From contig MARA01000047.1 in assembly GCA_001792895.1 (NCBI GenBank), positions 186,001-250,000 on the forward strand: a stretch of DNA of 64,000 nt. The letters are read 5' to 3'. The notes beneath the pieces were generated by a model. The model worked only from the letters and a program-made list of their open reading frames with translations. It ran no database searches and was not told the DNA's origin. This DNA comes from Lentinus brumalis (lineage: Eukaryota; Basidiomycota; Agaricomycetes; Polyporales; Polyporaceae). Shown piece after piece: positions 13,601 to 25,800 of this stretch. Made by a program: the position numbers and the translations under genes. The number at the start of each line of letters is the position of its first letter. The first letter of the stretch is position 1.

Positions 13601-16600
13601 CCCCCGCCGCCGATGTCTTGGGCGTGTACTTCGACGACATTAGACCTCTCCGGTACGGTATGGTGCAGCCTCGCCCATCCGAGTGTTCGTCGTCTGACTG
13701 TCCGGTCAGCAGGAAGGAGACCGCACGGGCGGCGCACCTTATGGCGGTCATGGTGGGCGCATTGGATCCACACCTTCGCCGTGATGCCTAGTCCTTCCAC
13801 ACGCACAGTGCGCGAAACAAAGTCGCCAGGCGCATCACCAGTCCAGACTCCATATTTCCATTGCACCCAGTTGGCAACTTGCAAGTCTTCCCACTGGTGA
13901 ATCCATCGTCGGCCGTGCGCGCTCAGTACGTCTCCGCTCGTCTGATCCAGAGAGGCTGATGTCTGACTCACGTAACCGCGCCGGTGCAGCATTCGCAATG
14001 CGGCCTCGTCTTAGGTAGGCGGCGAGTCCGACGTGCTCGGCGTCCTGCGCTTGGCGGCGCCTTTCACAGGCGCGCTTGAACTTCGTCGCCCTCGAAAACG
14101 ACGAATATCCGCATCGTACGCCGTCGACTCCGCCGCTCGCTACGGAGCAATTGTGCAACCCGGGGGTGTCTCAGGTAGCCCCAACATCGCGCTCGAAGGT
14201 GGACACGGGACCGTTCCTTTACCGCAGCACCGTTGTGGGCGAGACGCTGCTCTAGCTGGTGCCTACCAGCACGATGCTCGGGGGTGGCAGTCCGGAGTGT
14301 AGTGTCTCCGAGTCGGAGACGTGCCGTCAAGTCGCTCTGCCCGCGTGGGTCGCTGTTGTTGTTTCAGCCAGCTGTGTTTTCCCCTCGAGATCACGGACAG
14401 GATACTCTGGAGAGATGCTGTCGGATCGTACGCTTATTGCGAATTTCGACCAAGTACTCAGAGGAGATGCAGTCTTCGTTTGCTAGAAATGCTACGTCAA
14501 GTTTAAACAAATGGTACGAGTCCCGCGTGTGCCGGTTGGACCGTTGCTCATGACGTTACCTCTTCCCTATCTCCCAGCCGCCCTTAAGCCACCCCAAACG
14601 ATCAGCGGGACACCAGATGGTTCACGGGTGTTATTGCATCCCCTCAAATAAATGCGGCTGTCTCGGGTGCAATATGTCCTTGTCTTCGAGCGTACCGATA
14701 GAGCTCTGAGCCGTAAATCCGTGCTGCGTCGACGCTGATCATCGACTGGCATGAAACGCCACCAATACATACCTCACGTCAGGTTGCGGCATCAATCCTC
14801 TCAGCCGTGGAAGATCAATGAATAGTCACGACATGCGCCACTTCACAAGTCCATTTTCAATTTACAAGCTGAGCTCCTGACCTCCGCGAGTGGTATGTAA
14901 TATCACAATTCGTGATTGGACTCATTTGCCTGACATCGGCTAGAGGCTAGAGGCTAGAGGCTGTCAAAGCCCTGACTTCGGCGCGGGATTGTATACGTAT
15001 CGATGGCGTCGCTTGCCCATTGATTGCGTAGGGACGTAGGGAGACAGTCCTGTCCTCGCGAGCTTCTCCGACAAGCCTTCCGCGCCACCATGTATCACGG
15101 CTCCCGGGCTGCATTCGGGCGTTCACCGCTGCGCAGGTGGGTCAAGTGACATTGGGCCGCATGCTCACCTCCACATCGATCCTCCGACCTATCTAGAAGC
15201 GCCTCCGGTACGCTCCGGAGCTCGTCTGGTCCTGGCTACGTACTCGACTAGCCCGAACCCCTAGCGGTTGTGGCTTCAGGTGCCACTCAACCTGAAACTG
15301 GCTCCATGGACTAGCCGAACTCGTCTGCTCACCAACGTCCATCAGTACAGCACTGGACGTCCACACAGCAGCAGGTGCTACGGTTCTCGGATCGGCTGCC
15401 GCGGGGGTCGAACATACGCGCACCGGAGAAATGCTCCGTAAACCATTACCCGGTAGTAAGTAAACGCCTTTTTTGCTCTATACCTTCCCGCTGCCCTTTA
15501 TCCACGGCCCCACCTTGTGTATTAATACCCGGGACGGTTTACAGCTCCCAGGACATGTGCCATGCATGCTCTCAATAGAATGAGCGGAGGTGACGGGATA
15601 GTATGTCGTCACCAACCCTGACGATCGCCTCTGCGAAGAGCGGCGGACATGGCGTGGCTGACACGTCCTCGCGAATCCTTGTCATTTGTCTCTCAGTCAC
15701 AGTGTACGCATGGAACACTGCCTGACGTGTTGTCATTCACAGTACTCGCCACTCTTCCTCGTCTTGATCGCCTCCAGTCCCCTCCTGGTACCGGCACGGC
15801 TATCCGTCTGGTCGGCCCTCCCAGTACTTTGCGTCCCTGCAATGTCCGACATCCACGAGAAATCCGGGGTGATCACGCCGGGGAATATGCCGTGGAAGCT
15901 CGGGACCGTCATATCTCCGATCCGCGACGTCTGTCGACGGTCGTCGACGCTCAACGCGATGGGACCGCGAGGTGAGTGCTATCATGTTCGGTCTCTGGCA
16001 TCGTGCGCATCGTCTCTGCCCCAGCGTGGGTGTTCAGAACACGAGCGCACTGTCAACGTGTACTGGGTTTCCTAGGAGCTCTCCCGACAGCCGTGGACAT
16101 ATCGTGATGGTATCCAACAACTGTCTCGGGGTGTCCCCGGCTGCGCGAGCACTGTTCCTTCGGATTGAGCGCGAAGGCATCCGCTGGCATTGATGGACTT
16201 CGTTCTTGTTCTGGAGGAATCTTTCGGTACTCGCCGTGGATTCGAGGTTCTGTTCTGACTGGGTGGAGCATTGCATTGCGTCGCTGCGGATGCCTCGGAC
16301 GTGAGAAGGACGTTAGGGAAACATCACGTCTTCCGATGCATTCTTCTACAGCGGAGGTACGCGAAGTACCCTAGATCGCAGTGTCATGTACCTTGACGGC
16401 CCCCGTGGAAGGCGAGGTCGCCAGAAGTGTCTCGGTTTTCTTCTCTTTTTCCGGTACTCTCAACCATTTTACTGGCAGTAGAAGGAGTGAAGAGCATCTA
16501 TCTTTTCAGCAATCTGGTGGCTGCGTTCTGACTTGCTAAGGAAAGACCCGGCGCGGGCGTTCTCTCTGTTCACGCCAACAGCTCTGGTGAAACATGCTGC

Positions 16601-19600
16601 GTCTTAGCCAGCGGCATGCGTGCTCAGGTTCCCATGTCAGCTGCTGCAGTTGCTGGCATCTCCCAGGCCTGCTGGGACCGTATGTGCTACGAATACACAG
16701 GGTGGCCTTGAACTTGTGGATGTCACGAAAGTGACGAACTCGGCGCGCCAATGGGCTTCTCCGATTCCGCTTACTCTCGGGTCCTCTCACGGAGGTCGTC
16801 TATCCGCTTGAGCGTAAACAATCATGCTAATCCTGTACTCGTGCTACAAGGGAGCGAAGACCTATAACGCGTCACACCTGACGGTCACTTTATCCGGGAA
16901 TCTTCATACGTGGGGTATGATCTATCCCATCGACGAGATGCCAGGCAACTTTGATGCTGACATGTTGTGCCAACGGAGCATTCCGAATGCGCGCTGCGTA
17001 CCACTGACAGCATCAATCTCCGTACCCCATCTTCCCCGCTAGATGTACCTGTGTGCAGAAGTAGGAGGACCAAGCACCGCCTTCACCGACTGGAGCACAG
17101 TCGAGAGCGAGGGGAGAAACAGATTGTCGTGAACAAGATAGGTCATGGTATGATTCAATTCATAATTTAGTGACCTGTTACGGTCCCAACTCTGCACTGT
17201 TCATGACTCGCTTAGTCCGTGGCTGTGGCGGTCGAGCCTCGAAATGTCGAGAGAACCATTGACATGACAGGTCTTCCATCCCGCAATCTTCCTGGCGGCT
17301 GAGTACGCGTGTCAGCGGGGTGTGCGGATATGCCAGCGAGTAAGATAATTGCGTACGCACGAGAGCGTCTAAGCTGAACCCACTCTAGATCGTCATGCAC
17401 AGTCTGGAAGCCTACTGCGAGAAGTTTGCGCACGTCTAAGAGCTGTCGAGCCAGGTCGTACAGTTCTCTTTGAGAAGTAAACCATCGAAGAGCGAGCAGC
17501 TCACATCCGGTGTGTTGTTACACGATCATACCGATAGCGTTCTTCCATAGGGCCGTACCTCCTAGATGATGACAGTCCGCGGAAGGTCTTCCCGGTCGGG
17601 TGACTTTCACCGGAAACAATGTGTCGGCGCCTCGCGCTGGCTTCATGCCCGAGTTGCTGGTAGACGTCCTCAGGAACCTTGTCTTGCGGTACGCGGCGCA
17701 TCTAGGGGCGTACTACCTCCTCTCTCGCATGTCTACCGGGAACGTGGGACCCGGCATTTGCGATTAGCCCAAGTGCTGTATTGCTTTACAAATCTCTTTA
17801 CCCTTCGCAATCCCACGTTGGAGTGATCTTCCATGCTCAGATGCAGGATGTACATAGAAGGCGCGGACTTTGGGAGGCTCTGGTAGACTTCGACCGCTCC
17901 GGTCGCGTCATGTCAGCGGCATGGCTCTTACCAACTGGCATCGCAGGATGAGTCAACGACGCATGCGAGGTCTCGCAGGGGTTCTACTGCCGGTTGTCTC
18001 AGATTCTCTGGCATCTAGAGTGTACCCCGCTCCCGAGATACGTGGAGGATTGCATCAGCAGCGGGTAGCGGGCGGCGGCGCTTTGAACCCTATTTCTCGC
18101 ACATGGGACTCAACCATCCTGCTATAGCCGTCGGTGGGGCAGGTACATCGAAAGCACCACACCGCCTCCACCACCTGAATGAATTGCATGGCTATCTTCG
18201 AATTTTGAGCGAACAGGATGGTCCAGAGCGTCAGTAGCCGGCTGCAGATGTCGGTGGCAATATGGAAATTAAAAATATTCTGTATCATCGGGGAGTGTCA
18301 GACGTTGGAATTGAAGCGAGAGTGTGCGCACATTGAGAGTACATACATGAGGTCAGGTTGGAGAAGAGGTTCCTCAATCGATCTTGTGAGTCTCCCCTCT
18401 GCCGCTGACCGGCCGGCGGCGAGAGTGGCGGCTGAGAGACAACGACCGCATGCACGGTCGCTGTAGATACAAGCCTGACTACCTGTCCTTGGTTCAGTCG
18501 AGCAGATTCGTCGTTAACACGCTGAGCAGTCGACGGTCAACTTGGACTTTACGCTTGTTTGGGATAAGATGCTCGTGCTGCGGAGAACATAGTCGCACTG
18601 CCACCCATATCCGTCGCATACAACTCCGCTAGGCGCTGGTACACAAGTCAGAATCTGCCAGCGAAGATACTGCATCGCCCCGTAAGGTTTCTTCATGCCA
18701 CACAACAGGGATTACCACTCAACTCGTGGCATGATATACGACGGGCGAGGGGATCACACGCACGTACGAGTCCTCGCTTGACTAAGTACTTCAGTACAAT
18801 CCTGATACGCAGGGCAAGGATCCATACTTAGATCGACTCGACATCTGAACGTGAACAAGCGGGAACGCAGAAATCGTACCTGAGATTCTGGGGTCAATCA
18901 ACGTCATCACAAACACATGGCTGGAGGGTCTTTCTCTACGTCTGCGTGCACTACCAGACAGAATTCCCATGTCAAGACGTGGACATCGGACGGCTTCACG
19001 GGGTTGTCCTGTCAACTCAGTACATCTGGACTGACATATCCACTTGGCCACTCAGAGCTGGAGTGCTACAAATGTACGTTCGTGATCACCATGTGATGCG
19101 ATGCAACCCGAAATGCCTCCGTACTTTTGACGCACGCAATGCACCCTTCTTCATTTTGCAGTGCGTCTGTCTCTTCTGTTCGCTATCGCCTGCATAGATT
19201 TCAATCAATATCAACTTGAAATACGCTAGAGTTACCTCAATACCGGCCATTTCGCAAAGATCCCCTCACCGACCACTCTCCCCGGTGCATGTGTCTCTTC
19301 TGTTCGCTACCGCTTGCACTTACTGAGAGAACAATTGACTCTATCGAGGCCATCATAATACCACCATGTCATTTCCGATCTCCGGGCACACAGCAGGCTC
19401 AGGATCATCTCACCAAATCTCGCATGCAAACACTGCCGACGAGGTCGCCGCGGCTCCTGAAGATGTCGGATGGCGCTGAGCCGCTTGGCTCGTAGAGCGC
19501 ACTTTGGTCACCACTTCTACATACATCCGAGGCCAAGCTGAATCTTAACAGACAGTGAGTGCCTGCGCATTGTCATATCGCCGGGCTACATCGACCGTGC

Positions 19601-21530
19601 ACTTGCGTGCATTCCTTCCGCCCAGTCCGGGCGACACGTTCACATGAGCCGGCATATCGCGCCGCTACTTCCTCTTTGCAGTCGTTTTCAGCGTCATAGA
19701 AAAGAATCGTTCCAATCCGCACCCGGGCCTTAGTCAAAGTTGGAGACCTTCTAGGATCGGTAGTGGACCGCCCTTGAGGAGTTCAACATCGCCCCTCATG
19801 TCCTCCGCCGACTGAAATCCCCGATGCTCTGACTGTCTTCTAGGTACATCCAGAAGGTAATCGCTCTTCACTCTCGGGCACGGGCCGTGCTCATCGCAGA
19901 GAGGCTGTGCCTGACGCGCAATAGTGACGTCTCGGCCTGATACTGTCGAATGGGACCTTCTACAGGTTGAAGCAGAAATCTTCCACCCTGCCGCAATCCT
20001 AGCAATAATATGTCCCCAACACAGAACTTTCCATCCGCAGTGGATATCCGCGATAGACGCTTTGCGTACATAGGACTGCTCCGGAACGGCCGCAGGAGCT
20101 ACACATGTGGATGGGTCTTCATGACTGATACGTTCCGATGTCTCCGCTGGACGAACGTATATACACTATGGTCAGTCTCCTTCTATCGACTCAGCACCCC
20201 GATAGCGATCTCATTACCCTGACATCCCCTCCTCTAAGCTCTCCGCTCTTCCGGAGTCCCGACTTACACCCTCACCGCCCTATCACGCCATGTCTGTTAC
20301 TGCGGCATCGGACCCTTCGCAAGGAACTCCAGGCCAATCATTCTCTCGCAACGCTCGATGCCCCTGTCGGAGAAATCGTCTCTACCGACCTAACAATGTT
20401 CTACTGAACCCGAGGCGCAGATGGTGGGCGGTGCACCCGCGCCCTTCCTCCCTAATTGCCTCAATTTCAAACCCTGGGCGGAGATCCGGGACTGTACGGG
20501 CAGGAGCAGCCTAGTAGCCGACGGCATATCCTCATCTGGAGCAATCCTCCCCGCACGACCATGTGCTATTGTGGTCGGAGCGCCTCGCCCGCCCGCCCGC
20601 CCGTTGTGGTTCCAGATTCGTGCGACGGACCCAAGAAGCAGCGAATGCAGTGCCTTGGTTATCTACGCTGTAGCCTGTCCGTCTTGCTCGTGAACCGCAC
20701 AAAGCGAGACAATATCATATTCGGTATCCTACGGCTTACATTGATTCGCGTGAGCGGTGTTCCTATGTTGACCGTGACAAGTTAACAACCCTCCAATGGA
20801 TATCACGCATCGCGGGCATGAGTTCGACGGCATGTAGCTAGAAGTTTGAGTCCAAAGTTATGGACCCGAGGAGGTCGTAGTCATCAGATAGATGGATGCA
20901 AGTGCGGTATTGCGAAGCTAGTCAATCTGCTGTTCGTCGAAGTCCCTAGCCCACATGCATGATACATCGAGCTTCTCAAACTCCACCGAATCCCCCAAGC
21001 TATCCGCAGTCCGGATGGACGGACAGGTCAACCTCTATACGGGGTCATCCGGCCGTCTTTGTGGCGCTGCACGGTTGACGAACAACGTGCAACTCCGGTG
21101 CAATCTTGAGATATCCTCTCGTAAGATTCGAGATCGCATCCCAAACAGAGAACAAGGACAATCAATGCATTTGATTTCAAAGCGATTGCGATACAGCAGG
21201 AATAGACAAGTAGCGGTACATAGACGACGGCGAGAGCGACGGCATGGTGGTGCGAGACTCGAGCGAAGATCCAAAAGCTCACAGCAAGACATATAGCAGC
21301 GATCTGGAAAGCGGCGGAAGACGAGCGCGACTATAACTTAGTACCAGATACAACTGGAACGACTAGCAGGCAAGGACCAGGAGAAGTACCGGTAAGAGAC
21401 TAGAGCCACGAAACAGCCCACGCGAGAATATGATATGGTGTGGTTTTTGCTCACACTTGCCTAGCCGAGAACGGCCGGGCGAAGTCTGGAAGGGGCGTCG
21501 TCCGTGGGAGCAGGAGCGCCGGCGCCGTCC
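10614..21530. other. Gene-poor interval, nothing recognised
   Basis: I see no protein domain, no RNA gene and no clear transposon core in this 11 kb. A GTGAGC...CGCAG intron could join 11,395-11,506 to 11,570-11,702 on the + strand into a small open frame, but the product resembles nothing I know. A CTAGAGG triplication lies at 14,940-14,962. Base composition is more balanced than in the first 9.6 kb. Old, degraded repeats are likely but not demonstrable by eye. Confidence 0.5.
14940..14962. repeat. CTAGAGG short tandem repeat
   Basis: Three exact copies of CTAGAGG in tandem, followed by CTG. Confidence 0.8.
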
Positions 21531-22770
21531 TCAGCGGTGCCTCGGCGAGAAAATATGGCTGCCCGAGGATCCCTGCTGGAATGCTGGGCGTAGCGCCATC
21601 GGCGCCTGGTCGCAGCTGCACCCAGGCACTGTGCACGAGCGAGGACGCGAGCCAGAAGCAGACCGATCGCGATCGCGCGCGCCGGCGGGCGGGAAGTCGT
21701 TCGATTGCGAGCGGGTGCGGCCCTGTTGTGAGAGCTGATGCACGCGGTGCTCGTCTGGGAACGCGCCGGACACGGCGACGTCTGAGCGATCATCGCTGTC
21801 GGAGAAGGAGGAGTGGGAAGAGGTCGAGGGCGAGCTCTGTGTGCGATAATAGGGGTGGGGCGGGTCTGGGGTGCGGTAGTATGTGGGCGGGTATTGGGGC
21901 ATCTGGGGAGGTCCGCCCGCAGCCTCGCGATGGTTGCGGTAATGCCTGCGCATGTTCGAGTTGACGCTGAATCGACGTGTGCAACCCGGGAACGGACACT
22001 CGAAGGCTGGAATGAACTATCAGGATCGGCCTCAGGCAGAGAGGAGCTCGGTTGACTTACGCTGCGCCCCCGTGTGGGAATTCATGTGGATCGCCAGGCT
22101 GCTGGGACGGTTGAACCGTCGGTGACAGATACCACAGCCATGTCTGCGGTCATCGTCGGGCGGGCATTCGTCCGGGGACAGGACGTAGGTCGGCAGGTCG
22201 AGAGCGGCCAGTGCTGGGTGGGAGGAGTGAGCGCACGAGGAACCCGCGTATGCCCCCACAGGAGCCTGCACGGGCAATGCGGCGTTGTGGCGAGCGGGCA
22301 GATGATTAGCGAATGCGTTCCCCGCGATGCGCTGGGAGTGGTCTGGGCCGAGGCTTCCTGCGCTGGGATTCCGAGCAAGGGGGTAGGGCTCTGCGCGGTA
22401 GGATGCGCGGGGAGAAGTATCCGGAGAGACACGGACACTGCGCGGAGCGGAGGATCGAGAAGGTCCCTGGTGATTCTGCCCGCCATGAACACCGTGGGCC
22501 TGTTCATAGGACGTTGTTCAGCACGCCGCCGTCGATTAGAGAGAACTGCTCACCTCGAATAGCGGTCGTGTGGCGTCGCGAGGAGCGAAGGGGGCTTGGT
22601 GCGCCTCAGTGGGCTGAAGTCGCAGCCTCTCGAAACGGACATCTGGATACCAAGACAATAAGCCTGAGACACGAGGGTTCATGTATACGTGTGGGCGACG
22701 ACGCACCAGGGAACATGTCCTGAATGCTCGGGAGCGTCGGACGGTCTAGCTGGTTGGACGACTCGGGCAT
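21531..22770 (-). CDS. C2H2 zinc-finger transcription factor, two fingers
   Basis: Likely a nuclear DNA-binding regulator of about 355 residues. Four exons read cleanly: 22,770-22,707, 22,642-22,554, 22,499-22,061 and 22,006-21,531, with introns of 64, 54 and 54 nt that all keep phase. The start at 22,770 gives an N-terminus with L-P-S-I-Q-D-M-F-P, a short motif typical of this basidiomycete family. Two adjacent fingers lie at about residues 174-227: C-x2-C-x12-H-x3-H (CGICHRRF...HMNSH), a TGAQPFE linker, then C-x4-C-x12-H-x3-H (CPFPGCTRRF...HYRNH). The second intron-exon join falls in the linker. The rest is low-complexity, rich in Ser, Pro, Arg and Asp. The family is expanded in Agaricomycetes, and some members affect fruiting; the targets of this one are unknown. 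No frameshifts or stops were found. Confidence 0.9.
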
Positions 22771-22870
22771 GTTGAGAGAGTAGCAAGGGAGTAGGTGGGC
22801 GCAGAGGAGAGCGACTTCGGGGGCAGGGATGCACGAAGAGCTTGAATGGCGCGCCCGAGGAGAAGCGAGG

Positions 22871-22877
22871 TTATATA
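22871..22877 (-). promoter_or_regulatory. TATA box of the C2H2 gene
   Basis: On the minus strand the sequence reads GTATATAAC about 100 nt upstream of the start codon at 22,770. This is the only TATA-like element nearby and the spacing suits a fungal promoter with a short 5' leader. Confidence 0.5.
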
Positions 22878-25800
22878 CGGAATACTACGCAGAGCCGCTT
22901 TCTGCAGAACATCAATTGTGTGGATCAGCCATCACGAGCGTCCCGAAAGAAGGTCCCGCAGCCTACCCCGGTCTGTGTGTTTGCCTATAATCGACAGCGG
23001 CCCATCCAACCCCGGACAGCACCCACGAATACATCGTGAGAACGTCGTCCGATGCGCATCCCCCGCAGAAGAACAGCAGATGTGTGGCACCAGCTCTTGT
23101 TCTCGCTAAGGAAAGTCGGTCAAATGGGCAACGACGGGATGTTGCCACGACTTGCGGGCTGTGGAACGCTGATGTGGTGCTCCTGGCGCTGAGAACGTTC
23201 TACCTTCCTAGATTTGCAGGAAACAGGGGAGGGATTCGCAGCGCTGGCCGGGTGTGAGCGGTGAAGGGACGACCATGAGGTGCCCTTATTGAGATATTAC
23301 GAGAGAATCTTGAGAGCGCATCCGGACCGAACCCTGGCCGGAACTATTATCGTTCGCACTAGTCGATGATTCACTCCGAATAAGCTTCGATTCATGCCTG
23401 ATGCACCGGTCGAGAATCATGGTATGTATGTGGGTCAGTATCAACCTCCTCCGTATTCGCCACTCAGCGGCTCACCATGATTTGCCCGTCGGCGGTCGCA
23501 GCGGCCCGCAGTGTGGGAGTCATTCGGGCCAGAAGCCGCCCGAGGCGCATACTGCGGTGCAGCCCATGTACCTCTTGAAGCGATGGAGCAGCCTAGAGGG
23601 ACAAGAAGGCGAGCAATGACCGACTTCAACGGATGATACCAGCGACGGGTTGTTCTCCTGTCGAAAAGGGTCGAGTGAAAGCGCTTCGGAAGGCCACTTT
23701 CTTGGCGAAGTCGAACACAGCATCATCGCATAGCATCATCGCCGAAGCCGTGCGCGCGGGATGGGAAGCAATGGGGGGCGATTGTTCACTGAGATTGAGT
23801 TTCCCGAGTGCTGTTCAATCATCAGCCATCGTCATCATGAACGCGGCGTACATTGACTTACAAGCATCTGTTGAGACCCATACGGCGGTGGCCCGCGGGC
23901 GGGGTATGGCAGTCCCATGCAGAGGACGCCGCTGCCGGGCATGGGGGCAGCAAAGAAAACTAGCCAGCCAGACCGTGTCAGCCCGGCGATGCGCATGTGA
24001 CAGATGCGACTCTCACCGGCTACTATTCAAGTGCCCGTGTGCGCGTCTCCACCGTTGTCGTCTGCTCTCCGCCCGCCGACTCCCTGCTTCGGAGACGCTG
24101 CTCCTCTTGATTCTCCCGATGTCGGAGGGTTCTATGGGCTGCGCAATGCGCGAGTACGTACCACATATTGAATGGAGAGCTGGAGAGAAGGGCCGCAGAC
24201 GTGATAGGTCCAGCGATCGGCCAGTTACTTCAGGCGCGCCGTGTCGATGGAGCAGCCCACATACCTCATGCACAGCGACGCCGTGTGCGAATCCTGCACT
24301 CACGCCTGCACTGCGACCCGCGTTAACATCGGAAGAAGTACATAGCCGGCATAGCGCAGTACGGGGTGCACTTCACGGCAGAAGCTAGCCAGCAGCGGGC
24401 ACAACCGAAGGGCATCCCCGCGAATGAGATGCGAAGGCGTCGGGACGCCGCTGTGTCGAGTGCGATACGCACCGAACGTGCTCGGCCCCTATGACGGAGT
24501 AGAATGTCTTGAACTAGACTGCTAGCCCTTCTGATTGAACGCGTTCATCAAAATTAGACTCCTAGTAGTCCAAGCGATGACAGTGCGCACTCGCCTGCCG
24601 AACCCAAAGGCTGTGGGATCTGTCAGAGTGTCATCATGGCGGATAGAAGAGCGAAGTTGGGAACTTGACGAGCTCGCATCGCTATATCGTGTAGCCCCAG
24701 AGAAAGGAGGCCAGGAGCTATGTCTGTTCAGGAACCCCGGTACCACTGGAGGAGCGCGATCGGTCGAGCGATCAGGTGGAGCTATGTCAACTACTCGTTC
24801 CGTTCCCGCTCGTATCCCCGCACTCACAGTCGTGTGTAGAGCGAACCACTTATCGACCGTTTTCCGGGGGAACTGCTCCTCCGATTGCACATCCTGCGGT
24901 CGATTTGTCTCCCGGAGACCGCTCGACTTTCTGGAGCGGTCGGGAAAGAACACATCAAGATGTACCGCGCGAGCGTTCGGATACTGCGGCGTACCAGATT
25001 TTACCGCCCTCAGTCGCTTGTGGTTGGTTGGCAACACGGCGCTGGGCGCAGATCTAACGATGCTTCCGAGGCAAACGATCAGGAATACAGTAATGCTGCA
25101 ACAAGTCCGCAACATGACAGCAGCTGGGGCGCCGTGTAGTAAGCCGTCAATCGGGACATATATCACGCACGTTCACACACCTCCTCTTCAGATACTTCTG
25201 ATTCTACACACAGATGGGTTTTCATAACAGAATGGATACGTCTGGTGAGTCTCCTGGCGGTGGGCGATCCCGGGGCGTTTGAAGTGACCAGCGCGCAGAA
25301 TGCTGCCAGCGGTTGTCCAGCACGCCTGTGCTGTCCGTAGCAGCTTGAGCTACGGTGAAAAAAAGAACCAGATAACGCGTACACGCCGGCGCATGGAATG
25401 TATGCGCGCATGCGGTTCGGAAGGAGGTCTCGGCGGTCGAGGAGGTGGTGGTCGAAAAGCAACCGTCACAGAAAATGATAGGCGGGATTTCCGCGCCCGG
25501 TAACCATTCAAGATACCGGTTCCCACGGATACAATCCACATCAGCGACGATCATTAAACGCCCCTTATAACTTCACAAATCTTGCCATGTCGTCAAGTTT
25601 AGCGAGACAGACAGAAGACAAGCAAGTGAGTGCCAGAGGTTGTCGCCGGTAAGCACTGCAACATGAAGCTGAAGAGTTTCCACTGAAGATGCGATTGTAT
25701 GCCGGTATGTTACCCGCTTGCGTGTACCTCGATCTCGTCGGACATCGAGAACTTTTTAGGCAGACGCGGAATGAAGCACCGGAGGTTTACAATGCGGAAA